A stretch of 17,369 nucleotides of DNA from Candidatus Hydrogenedentota bacterium. Lineage in GTDB: Bacteria; Hydrogenedentota; Hydrogenedentia; Hydrogenedentiales; GCA-2746185. Numbering within the stretch: the first letter of the stretch is position 1; every line of letters begins with the position of its first letter. A program made the translations under genes and the position numbers. The notes under the pieces were generated by a model. The model was not told the DNA's origin and ran no database searches. It saw only the letters and a list, made by a program, of their open reading frames with translations. The stretch lies in the NCBI GenBank assembly GCA_012965445.1, contig DTSJ01000056.1, forward strand, positions 1 to 17,369, given 5' to 3'. Below are positions 1 to 6,607 of this stretch, piece after piece.

Positions 1-20
1 GTCCGCCACAAGTCGAGTAC

Positions 21-236
21 TCAGTAGGTGCTCTCAATTTGCGGAGTTCCACCTTCGTGCTGTTCAATTTCTAGATCGTGGTCGACGTAGTTAGCAATAT
101 CCACTCCGCAGTTTAAGACGCCCGGCGTAAGATGAGTTTCTTTTCCCAACGTGACTCCGTCTACTGTAAATCGGTATTTCGGAGTGTAGGAACCATGCCC
201 ATCGTCCTCAAACATTCTGCTGAATGGAATTCTCAT
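21..236 (-). CDS. small hypothetical protein, 71 aa
   Basis: I do not recognise this family. The frame is open further upstream, but the ATG at 236 (MRIPFSRMFEDD) is the best start because an AAAGGAAAAG purine tract sits just before it and a plausible promoter lies at 272-300. The product is short, soluble and acidic, with no signal peptide or membrane segment. It has several Gly/Thr/Val-rich stretches (YRFTVDGVTLG, GVLNCGVDIANYV) that suggest a small beta-rich fold, and ends in ESTY. It stands alone on the minus strand, about 135 bases downstream of a broken uppP tail. It could be a real small gene or a chance frame; the RBS, promoter and protein-like composition favour a gene. Confidence 0.5.
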   Translation of the reverse strand: MRIPFSRMFEDDGHGSYTPKYRFTVDGVTLGKETHLTPGVLNCGVDIANYVDHDLEIEQHEGGTPQIESTY

Positions 237-271
237 TGCTTTTCCTTTCGTCGCCGTTGTTTGTTTGATCC

Positions 272-300
272 ATTCTATGGGGAAATGAAGTAAATAGCAA
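272..300 (-). promoter_or_regulatory. candidate sigma70-type promoter for the small gene at 21-236
   Basis: On the minus strand, TTGCTA (295-300) and TAGAAT (272-277) are separated by exactly 17 bases. The -10 box matches consensus at 5 of 6 positions and the -35 box at 4 of 6. The start codon at 236 would leave a leader of about 30 bases. Found by eye only. Confidence 0.45.
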
Positions 301-370
301 CACTTTTTTCCTGTACGCATTGTCAACAATTAACCTGCTCATTCGCAGCAAAGTTTGCCGTCCGTGTAGC

Positions 371-466
371 CCAAATCGCCCCAAACAACACCGCCCGAGC
401 GCTACCCGATACCAGCCGAACACCGCGAAACTACGCGTCCGAATATACCCCATCGGCCTCGCCGCA
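371..466 (-). pseudogene. uppP 3'-end fragment, copy 1 (frameshifted)
   Basis: Aligned by eye to the intact uppP at 7561-7655, this stretch matches at about 79 of 95 columns with a single one-base gap. On the minus strand it reads MGYIRTRSFAVFGWYRVALG, close to MGYIQRYSFAVFGWYRVVLG of the intact gene. The one-base deletion then shifts the frame; restoring one base gives GAVLFGAI as in the intact gene. Only the last helix of UppP is represented. In the conserved core most codon differences are synonymous, so the copy seems to derive from a once-functional, diverged uppP. It lies about 135 bases upstream of the small gene at 21-236 and has the same orientation as the real uppP. Confidence 0.8.
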
Positions 467-643
467 ATTCTGTGTGCTGAAAATATTGTTCCGAAGGTCT
501 GATTCGTGGTTGAGGACGATTCTCATTAGAACTTCATACCCTCTGAATCGTTGTACAGTTTAAGGGATATAAATTGATTCATAGCTAGATGCACGTGCTA
601 TCCTGTCGACTAAACGCCAGCGGCCCAAAAGAGGAGCAAATTC

Positions 644-1732
644 ATGTTTTCAAAATTCAAACTTGCCTGTTCGTCCCTTTGCATCGTATCCGCAATTACG
701 GCGAACCTCGCCGCTTCAGATACCCGGCAGGAAATTCAGTTCCCAGATATACCCGGCTACAAAACCATCATTGCCGATTTCCATACACACACGGTTTTTT
801 CGGACGGGTTGGTGTGGCCTACCGTGCGTATGGATGAGGCGTGGCGTGAGGGAATTGACGCGATTGCGGTCACCGATCATATCGAATATCAGCCGCACAA
901 AAAGTACGTGAGCGACGACCACAACGCATCGTACCAAGTGGCACTGCCTACGGCGCAGCGTAAAAACATCATGCTGATTAAGGGAACGGAGATCACGCGG
1001 GATACTCCGCCGGGACATTTCAACGCCGTGTTCATAAAAGACGTCGACCCGATCAATACACCGGATTTTTTGGAAGCGGTTGAGGCCGCAATCGATCAGG
1101 GCGGATTCGTGTTTTGGAATCATCCGGGTTGGCAAGGACTTAAGCGGGGCGATTGGAAAAGAGTACACGACAAGCTTCATGAAAAGAATTGGCTAGGCGG
1201 CATAGAGGTGCTCAACGGTGGATCCTACTATCCCCAGGCGCACAGGTGGTGTCTGGATAAAGGATTGGCAATGTTGGGAAACAGCGATTACCATTCACCT
1301 TCAATGCTGCACCATAGCGAGACGGGCGATCATCGGGCACTTACGTTGGTATTCGTGAAAGAATTCACGCAGGAGGGCGTGAAGGAAGCATTGAACGACG
1401 CACGGACAGCAGCATGGGGACAAAACCGGATGATTGGCCGCAAAGAACACCTGGGTCCCCTTTTCGACGCCTCCATAGAAGTATTTCCAGCCCACTACAA
1501 AGATAGGACGAATCTCTGGGTGGAAATCAAAAACGATTCTCATCTCACCTACAAACTAAAACGAACCGGCGACAAAGGTCCGGGTGCCATCACACTCAAC
1601 GCCGACGCGCGCGTAATTATCCGTGTCGAGGACGTTTCGGAGAACACCTACATTAAGCTCGAATACGAAGCCGAAAACGTTCTCATTGGACCAGACGAAC
1701 CATTGCCCGTAACACTGACGATTCCTCGTTGA
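644..1732 (+). CDS. exported PHP-domain metal-dependent phosphoesterase
   Basis: A 362-residue protein with a signal peptide (residues 1 to about 24, cleavage near LAAS). The PHP metal-site motifs appear in order: DFHTHTVFSDG (45-55), TDHIEY (77-82), GTEIT (114-118) with PGHFN (123-127), WNHPGW (158-163), GIEVLNGG (186-193) and GNSDYH (212-217). These His/Asp/Glu residues bind the metal cluster used in phosphoester hydrolysis. The layout matches the Sb-PDE-like PHP group, with a beta-rich C-terminal extension (about 275-362). The start is fixed by GAGGAG at 631-636, 7 bases before the ATG. It is monocistronic, flanked by minus-strand genes. Substrate is unknown; a periplasmic phosphodiester or phosphomonoester is likely. 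Its coding strand has G slightly above C, unlike the C-rich plus strand of the right half. Confidence 0.85.
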   Translation: MFSKFKLACSSLCIVSAITANLAASDTRQEIQFPDIPGYKTIIADFHTHTVFSDGLVWPTVRMDEAWREGIDAIAVTDHIEYQPHKKYVSDDHNASYQVALPTAQRKNIMLIKGTEITRDTPPGHFNAVFIKDVDPINTPDFLEAVEAAIDQGGFVFWNHPGWQGLKRGDWKRVHDKLHEKNWLGGIEVLNGGSYYPQAHRWCLDKGLAMLGNSDYHSPSMLHHSETGDHRALTLVFVKEFTQEGVKEALNDARTAAWGQNRMIGRKEHLGPLFDASIEVFPAHYKDRTNLWVEIKNDSHLTYKLKRTGDKGPGAITLNADARVIIRVEDVSENTYIKLEYEAENVLIGPDEPLPVTLTIPR

Positions 1733-1788
1733 TGGACGGCACATTCTCCAAACGAACGACATTCCCGTATCTACCGTTCCTTCGCTAC

Positions 1789-2655
1789 CTACTCCGTGAG
1801 TACCCGCGCGAATCTTTCCGCGGCCAACCGTGATTGCCGGGCGATTACAAGAACTGCTTCGCCGCCGCTGCTTCCGGGAACCTCGGTGAAGCAGTGCAGC
1901 TCGCGACCACGAAGCCGCAGCTTCGTCTGCCACAGGCCGCGATCAAGTTGGACGGTCGTGATATCTTGGAGCGGGACGCGTACTTCTTTCGGCTTAGACT
2001 TCAGAGCGCCGAAGATCGTATCTCTCGTCTCAAACTCAAGCGATAACACCGAATCCTCGATGTGCGCGATACCCTTCGCCTCCGCCATAGATCCAAAGAG
2101 ATCGGGGATAGTGAAATCCGTGCACAACGGGTCGCCGTGCGCGACGGCGTTCGTGCGGTCAAGTTCTTTCGCCATGTCGGTCAGCCAATTGAGTACGAAT
2201 CTGCTGATGACCCAATGGACACCCAACACCGCGCCCCAAGGCACAAGAGGATATACAAACCACACCACCTTGTCGATCCCGGTAAGCAAATTCAAGAGAA
2301 GCAGTCCAACATTTATCACGGCGAACGTGGCAGCGTGAATCAAAAAAATAATGCGCGCCTGCTTTTCCAATTCCTCAGTCTGTTGCGTTTTGTCCGCTTC
2401 GACGAAAGCGCGTTCGATGTCCTCGGGGCTAAGCCCGAAATCCTTGCCAATGACCAACATTTCGCTGTGGCTAACTGTGTCCCGATCCTCGTTGTCCACG
2501 CTGCGTAATGCGAGGCGAATGATCTCAGAAACTTCCTCGTTGGTGTAAGTTCGAAGATCTTCCTTTGTATGGGACTCTTCAGAAGCGGGCGTGTCCGTAT
2601 TCTGGTCGTCGCCATCGCAGGTCTCGTTCTTTCGAAATGGGATCGGTTCAACCAT
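1789..2655 (-). CDS. 2TM-domain membrane protein with a C-terminal PH-like domain
   Basis: A 288-residue protein. Residues 1-36 are acidic and low-complexity. Residues about 38-85 form a helical segment (YTNEEVSEIIRLAL..., GLSPEDIERA) like those found before 2TM domains. Two transmembrane helices follow (about 102-124 and 130-152), with the 2TM-type IHAATFAVINVGLLLLN and WFVYPLVPWGAVLGVHW pattern. Residues about 195-287 resemble the small bacterial PH-like beta domain (LEFETRDTIFG, SKPKEVRVPLQDI). The frame opens at 2733, but the ATG at 2655 (MVEPIPF) has GGGAG 8 to 9 bases upstream and is preferred. The longer start would run through a possible uppP relic. The gene converges on the PHP gene 56 bases away. 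Function is unknown; a membrane sensor or scaffold is a guess. Confidence 0.75.
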   Translation of the reverse strand: MVEPIPFRKNETCDGDDQNTDTPASEESHTKEDLRTYTNEEVSEIIRLALRSVDNEDRDTVSHSEMLVIGKDFGLSPEDIERAFVEADKTQQTEELEKQARIIFLIHAATFAVINVGLLLLNLLTGIDKVVWFVYPLVPWGAVLGVHWVISRFVLNWLTDMAKELDRTNAVAHGDPLCTDFTIPDLFGSMAEAKGIAHIEDSVLSLEFETRDTIFGALKSKPKEVRVPLQDITTVQLDRGLWQTKLRLRGRELHCFTEVPGSSGGEAVLVIARQSRLAAERFARVLTE

Positions 2656-2690
2656 CTGATTTCTCCCGATGTTGTTGGCGTTGGATTGTT

Positions 2691-2745
2691 GGAAGTAGTA
2701 CATCGCGCCCATTACGCGCAATTGGTATGCCAAGATAAAACTATC
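2691..2745 (-). pseudogene. possible fourth uppP-tail fragment, strongly decayed
   Basis: On the minus strand this reads DSFILAYQLRVMGAMYYF. Set against the intact tail (YSFAVFGWYRVVLGAVLF) the S-F, R-V, G-A and terminal aromatic positions line up with one codon missing. It shares the 9-mer GATAGTTTT with copy 3. It has the same orientation as the other copies and again lies just upstream (about 40 bases) of a minus-strand gene start. The match is short and weak and could be chance. Confidence 0.3.
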
Positions 2746-2893
2746 TGTAAATCATTGAGTTCCAGGCAATTATGCGAATCGACTACTTCTCATAGAGCAG
2801 CGTTACTAGCGTAAAATGCCAAATATCGTAATATTTCGCAAAACATTGGTGGTGTACCCAGATAGCTTCCAGCGCCCGACAGAACATCTTCCA

Positions 2894-3541
2894 TTACCGG
2901 TCCGCTTTCTTTATAACAACTACCCACGGAATCAGCAAAAGGAAAACTCCACCCAGCACCTCAAGGGCTTCTTCAAAATTCGACGAATAGGGCACCTCCC
3001 AACTCTTATCCCAAGTAAGCAGCCAACCGATCCGTTTAACCGCCCCACGATCAAGTAGCTGTGAACAGACATAACAGACGAAACACATCAACAGAAACGA
3101 GGCCGCCCACCTCGACGGAAAAAGACTATCCAGCTTCTGCTGATTTCGCGTCGCATAAATACAAAGGGAAACGAGACCCGCATACAGCAAAACGCTCCAA
3201 CCCTGTCCCATCAGTTCACGGCTCAACACAAACACTCCCAGGATGCCCAAAAACGCGAAGCCGACGTTCCGCGTTGAAAACCATCTCCACCAGGACACCA
3301 GCAAAAAGCCCGCGATAAATGACGGGTGGACTATTTCCATAAGATCCTTGAACGGAGCCGTATCACCCCACCCATTGACATCCAGTACCGAGAGAACCCA
3401 CACCGCAGCACTCAAAACCATCGGAACCACCAACAGTCCCCATACGAAATCACGACGGATCCAACGAAAAACGGATCTAAACGCCCCCAAGTAGATACCG
3501 GTTTCATCACCTTCACGGTCGACCGAATTGATGCTGTCCAT
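2894..3541 (-). CDS. six-helix integral membrane protein of unknown function
   Basis: A 215-residue protein with about six hydrophobic segments (roughly 31-53, 72-88, 92-107, 114-130, 145-163 and 191-210) and short charged loops. The start chosen is the ATG at 3541 (MDSINSVD), which has a perfect GGAGG 9 bases upstream; the frame continues to 3580 but without a ribosome site. The N-terminal 30 residues are polar (REGDETGIYLGAFRSVFRWIRR) and probably cytoplasmic, given the arginines before helix 1. The loop WEVPYSSNFEEALEVLG before the last helix is acidic. I do not recognise the family, and no catalytic motif is visible. It is downstream of uppP copy 3 and upstream of the 2TM gene on the same strand with a 238-base gap, so probably a separate transcript. 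Confidence 0.7.
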   Translation of the reverse strand: MDSINSVDREGDETGIYLGAFRSVFRWIRRDFVWGLLVVPMVLSAAVWVLSVLDVNGWGDTAPFKDLMEIVHPSFIAGFLLVSWWRWFSTRNVGFAFLGILGVFVLSRELMGQGWSVLLYAGLVSLCIYATRNQQKLDSLFPSRWAASFLLMCFVCYVCSQLLDRGAVKRIGWLLTWDKSWEVPYSSNFEEALEVLGGVFLLLIPWVVVIKKADR

Positions 3542-3654
3542 CAATATAAACCTCCATGCACACGAACAGAGTATACACAAATTTGAGCGCCGTCCCAGCT
3601 ACAGACCGATGCAACCATGCCAGCCGACTCAAGAATACAACTCCGATACGAAAC

Positions 3655-3713
3655 CCGAAAATATAATACCCCCTAGCATCACCCGATACCACCCAAAAAA
3701 ATCGCAAAACTAT
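3655..3713 (-). pseudogene. uppP 3'-end fragment, copy 3 (frameshifted)
   Basis: The segment shares the exact 14-mer ACCCGATACCACCC and 10-mer GCAAAACTAT with the intact uppP (within 7585-7625). These are separated by a T-rich (minus strand) stretch two bases longer than in uppP. Allowing for that two-base insertion, the minus strand reads DSFAIFGWYRVMLGGIIFSG, clearly the UppP last helix with conservative changes. The reading frame is broken and nothing upstream of the tail is recognisable as uppP. It has the same orientation as the real gene and lies about 115 bases upstream of the membrane-protein gene at 2894-3541. Confidence 0.7.
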
Positions 3714-3729
3714 CATCCAGCATCGTTGA

Positions 3730-3755
3730 ACCTTAACCTGCCAAGGGTTTAAGGT
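3730..3755. promoter_or_regulatory. inverted repeat upstream of the VOC gene
   Basis: ACCTTAA (3730-3736) and TTAAGGT (3749-3755) are perfect 7-base inverted arms. With one bulged T the stem extends to ACCTTAACC / GGTTTAAGGT with a 7-base loop. It lies about 70 bases before the VOC start codon and just beyond uppP copy 3. An operator or transcript hairpin are both possible; no T-tract follows, so an intrinsic terminator is less likely. Confidence 0.4.
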
Positions 3756-3779
3756 GGACCATGCCAATGCATATGACGA

Positions 3780-3796
3780 TTCGCGAGGCACGCGAA
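3780..3796 (+). promoter_or_regulatory. leader hairpin before the VOC ribosome site
   Basis: TTCGCG (3780-3785), loop AGGCA, then CGCGAA (3791-3796): a perfect 6-base stem ending 14 bases before the strong AAGGAGG (3811-3817). It would sit in the 5' leader of the VOC mRNA and could stabilise it or affect translation. Seen by eye; no function shown. Confidence 0.35.
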
Positions 3797-3824
3797 AGTT
3801 CAACGTAGAAAAGGAGGCAACCTA

Positions 3825-4421
3825 ATGTTCGACGCAAAACGAAGTTGGACGCGCCGGTCGTTCTTGGGGACAAGTGGTGTCAGTTTGGCGTTCGCAGCGT
3901 TCGCACCGACAGGAAGTGTAGATGCCGAAGAAGTCGAAGTTCAACGGGCAACGAGCAATGGAGACGACATGAATATTTCGGGTATGGTGCATGTGAATAT
4001 AAACTGCAGCGACTTTGACCGATCCGTAGAGTTCTACAAATCGCTCGGATTCAAGCTGTTGGCGATGGTGCCCGAACGCAATACTCCGGAAGTCGCGGCT
4101 GCAGTGGGAATGCCCCCGTACCTCGTGAAAGGTGGCCTGATGCTACTGCCCGGTTCAACGATGATGATTGATCTGCTCGAGTGGAAAGAACCTCACGATG
4201 ACGCGCCGCCCTATTCGCATCTCTATCATTTGGGGATAGCGCGCCTCGCGATGTCCACGACCGACATGGATGCAGACGTCGCAACCCTGAAAAGCCGAGG
4301 GGTTGAATTGATTTCCGAACCGGCGACAGTGGGTGGGGGTGGGGGCATGCCCGCGTCTCGATTCGTATGCTTTAAGGACCCGGACGGCACGATATTGGAA
4401 CTCGTACAGATGGGGGCTTAA
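3825..4421 (+). CDS. Tat-exported VOC (glyoxalase/dioxygenase-fold) protein
   Basis: A 198-residue protein. Residues 9-30 carry a twin-arginine signal (TRRSFLG followed by a hydrophobic stretch), with a likely cleavage after VDA at 34. Residues about 53-197 form one VOC domain made of two beta-alpha-beta-beta-beta modules. The first begins MVHVNINCSDFDRSVEFYKSLGF (54-76) and the second LGIARLAMSTTDMDADV (136-152), ending DPDGTILELVQ (185-195). Possible metal ligands are H56 and E192; the usual His of the second module appears as Arg140, so metal binding may be altered. A glycine run at 170-174 makes a long loop. The start is fixed by AAGGAGG 7 bases upstream. VOC proteins are normally cytosolic, so Tat export of a folded, perhaps metal-loaded, enzyme is notable. 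Substrate is unknown. Confidence 0.85.
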   Translation: MFDAKRSWTRRSFLGTSGVSLAFAAFAPTGSVDAEEVEVQRATSNGDDMNISGMVHVNINCSDFDRSVEFYKSLGFKLLAMVPERNTPEVAAAVGMPPYLVKGGLMLLPGSTMMIDLLEWKEPHDDAPPYSHLYHLGIARLAMSTTDMDADVATLKSRGVELISEPATVGGGGGMPASRFVCFKDPDGTILELVQMGA

Positions 4422-4492
4422 AGGATCAAACTGCTGATGTCCGCCATCATCTCTGGGCCGGTCACCTGTTTGGACTCGTCAGACGAGCGTGT

Positions 4493-5578
4493 CTAGGGAG
4501 CAACTTCGACCCGTGACCACGATTGCAATTCCGGAAGAACCCTTTCGGCAAAAAACCTCATACTCTTTTCTGCATTCTCGAGACTCATGCCTCCGTAACT
4601 GATCTGTACCGTTAAATCGAAGTCACCAAGAATGTTCCGTCGACTCTCCAGTTTTTCAAGAATTTGTTGAGGCGTTCCCCAGGTATTTATGTCGACAAAA
4701 GCTTCACCCGCTGCCTCCATGCCAGTTTCGCGAAGTACTTCAGCCCCGCTGGCATAGTCGTCGTAGCCTTTAACCCCATCGAAAACGTTACTCGCCATTT
4801 CATAATGCTCCATGACGGTGACGTAATAATTCGCCATGTGTTCTCGCGCAAGCTCCTCAGCACGTTCGCCGCTTTCATCACAACATAGAAAGTCGACGCA
4901 AATGGGGGGAGGTGCAGGTCTGTCGTGGTTTTCCTTGAATGATTTACGGTACGAATCAAAATGATCTGTCATTTCCTCCCACGGCTTTTGCGCAAAACAC
5001 ATCATCACCGCTCCCAGAGCAGCGACTTTCGGCACAGAATGAGACGACATAGCAACCGCATACAGACGATCTTGAAAGCTGGCAAATGGACGAGGCCGAA
5101 CCTCTGTTTTTGCCTGTTTGTAAAATTTCCCATCCGCCTCCACGAAACCAGTTTCGAGACCTTCGATAATGATCGCGGCCGATTCATCGAAACGATCCCG
5201 TGCTTCTCCCATATCCACCCCAAATGCGTCGTATTCCCTTCTAGCAAGACCATGACCAATACCAAAAAGTGCTCTACCCTGACACAGATGATCCAGCAAC
5301 ACCATTTTCTCCGTCACGCGCAACGGTGAATCCCACCACGGAAGTATCACCGCTCCCGTCATCAACTCAATCGTCTTGGTTCTACCAGCCATGTAAGAAA
5401 GAAATTGCATCCCGTCCGGAGCCATCGCGTAACTGTTGAAATGATGTTCCACGGCTCCGAGCACATCAAATCCCAACGGCTCGGCAAGATCAGCGATATG
5501 CATATCCCGTTGATACGCCTCAGCATCCGTGATCTGATCCATAAAATTCTGAAATACCATTAACATTCCGACTTTCAT
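4493..5578 (-). CDS. LLM-class flavin-dependent monooxygenase (luciferase-like)
   Basis: A 361-residue cytosolic protein of the bacterial-luciferase superfamily, which uses reduced FMN or F420 to oxidise small substrates. Diagnostic stretches are GAVEHHF (41-47), TGAVILPWWDSPLRVTEKM (74-92), LSQGR-type DHLCQGRALFGIGHG (96-110) and EYDAFGVDMGEARDRFDE (115-132), all typical of the TIM-barrel N-terminal half. A second conserved region begins near PRPFASFQDRLY (162-173). Length is normal for the family. The start has AAGGAG about 10 bases upstream. It is the last gene of a minus-strand operon behind an esterase (60-base gap) and an SDR. The neighbours fit ketone oxidation to an ester followed by hydrolysis, but many LLM enzymes do other chemistry and the substrate cannot be read. 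Confidence 0.85.
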   Translation of the reverse strand: MKVGMLMVFQNFMDQITDAEAYQRDMHIADLAEPLGFDVLGAVEHHFNSYAMAPDGMQFLSYMAGRTKTIELMTGAVILPWWDSPLRVTEKMVLLDHLCQGRALFGIGHGLARREYDAFGVDMGEARDRFDESAAIIIEGLETGFVEADGKFYKQAKTEVRPRPFASFQDRLYAVAMSSHSVPKVAALGAVMMCFAQKPWEEMTDHFDSYRKSFKENHDRPAPPPICVDFLCCDESGERAEELAREHMANYYVTVMEHYEMASNVFDGVKGYDDYASGAEVLRETGMEAAGEAFVDINTWGTPQQILEKLESRRNILGDFDLTVQISYGGMSLENAEKSMRFFAERVLPELQSWSRVEVAP

Positions 5579-5638
5579 GTCCTGCTCCTTTTACTACTGG
5601 CAGCTCCGGTCAACGAAGCTGCGTAAATGTTGAGTCTT

Positions 5639-6562
5639 TCACTGACCCCTGTTGACGAAACGTCCAATCGCATCCAATGCCTCGACAGCTTCGGGCAAAA
5701 AGGGAGCGTATCCCTGCCAAACGTGAACCATATCTTCCCAAACCTGTAAGTCAACTTGACACCCTTCTTCTTTAGCCTTTTCAGCGACCCTCTTCGAATC
5801 ATCGAGTAACATTTCCCTGCTGCCAACCTGGATTAGTAAATCTGGAAAGTCCCTAAAAGAAGCAAACAGAGGCGATGCTAGCGGATTGCGTTTCTCATCT
5901 TCAGTATTTACATAAGCGTCGGCCATCCCCGTGATCCCTTCTTTAGACAAGAACGGATCAGTTTCACTGTTGTCTTCAAAAGAAGCTGAAGTGGGTTCAA
6001 GTTCAGTCCAAGGCGACAACGCCACCACCCCGTCAGGAAGAATTAATCCTTCATCTCTCATCGCCAACGTAGATGCCAGACTCAGACCACCTCCAGCGGA
6101 GTCGCCTCCAATATAAGATTTGGCCGCTGTAGAGGCTCCATCAGGCCCGTTCTTCAGCATCCAGTTAAAGGCCGTCTTAACATCCTCGATTCCCGCTGGA
6201 AATTTATCTTCGGGCGCCAGACGATAATCGATGAGCAACACACATGCCCCAGTCGCTGCAGAAAGATGACTGCCCAAACATTGATAACCCCGTAAAGACC
6301 CCACGACATAACCTCCGCCATGCAGGTAAAGAATGCGTTTTTTCGGATCTGCTCCTTCAGCCACCAACCAGAGAGCATAAATACCATCCGCGCTAGCAGG
6401 AACCGCTGCACAACAAGGCTTGATCGATTCATCAGCACTAAAATAGTCGTCGATGACGTAACGAGAGTGCTTCATACCGATTCGTTCATCTGTCACCGAA
6501 GCAAATATCTCAAGTAAATCCTTTTGATGCTGAATCACGATCTGATTTTCTTTTGAACTCAT
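5639..6562 (-). CDS. alpha/beta-hydrolase, HSL-type carboxylesterase
   Basis: A 307-residue alpha/beta-hydrolase of the hormone-sensitive-lipase group (bacterial esterase family IV). The oxyanion-hole motif HGGGYVVGS lies at 81-89 and the nucleophile elbow GGDSAGG at 152-158, with Ser155. DYRLAPEDKFPAG (112-124) is the family strand-turn. The acid is probably Asp254 or Asp255 in GSREMLLDD, and the base His280 in DMVHVWQ. There is no signal peptide, so it acts in the cytosol on short-chain esters. AGGGGAT precedes the ATG. It is 45 bases downstream of the SDR and 60 upstream of the LLM monooxygenase on the same strand, indicating one transcript. Confidence 0.88.
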   Translation of the reverse strand: MSSKENQIVIQHQKDLLEIFASVTDERIGMKHSRYVIDDYFSADESIKPCCAAVPASADGIYALWLVAEGADPKKRILYLHGGGYVVGSLRGYQCLGSHLSAATGACVLLIDYRLAPEDKFPAGIEDVKTAFNWMLKNGPDGASTAAKSYIGGDSAGGGLSLASTLAMRDEGLILPDGVVALSPWTELEPTSASFEDNSETDPFLSKEGITGMADAYVNTEDEKRNPLASPLFASFRDFPDLLIQVGSREMLLDDSKRVAEKAKEEGCQVDLQVWEDMVHVWQGYAPFLPEAVEALDAIGRFVNRGQ

Positions 6563-6607
6563 ACTAATCCCCTGACCCTAGGTTTCTTTTTCGCACAATT
6601 CCGAAGA

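Larger units (their letters stand above)
237..643. other. 407-base gene-free region with a uppP relic and two leader regions
   Basis: This spacer separates the divergent small gene (ends reading at 236) and the PHP gene (start 644). It holds a promoter candidate for the minus-strand gene at 272-300 and the broken uppP tail at 371-466. Bases 467-643 show no convincing gene. I could not find a well-spaced sigma70 promoter for the PHP gene; AT-rich stretches occur near 560-585. Frames open on the plus strand here are antisense to the uppP relic. Confidence 0.6.

Noticed and set aside
320..502. Plus-strand open frame of 60 codons
   Set aside because: It runs antisense across the uppP relic at 371-466, has no ribosome site and no protein-like pattern; its openness reflects the C-rich strand.
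4331..4345. GGGTGGGGGTGGGGG as a G-quadruplex
   Set aside because: Only three G-runs of three or more are separated by loops, and the stretch encodes the poly-Gly loop of the VOC protein, which explains it.
4475..4487. CTCGT-CAG-ACGAG hairpin between the convergent VOC and LLM genes as a terminator
   Set aside because: The stem has only 5 base pairs and no T-tract follows on either strand; too weak to call.
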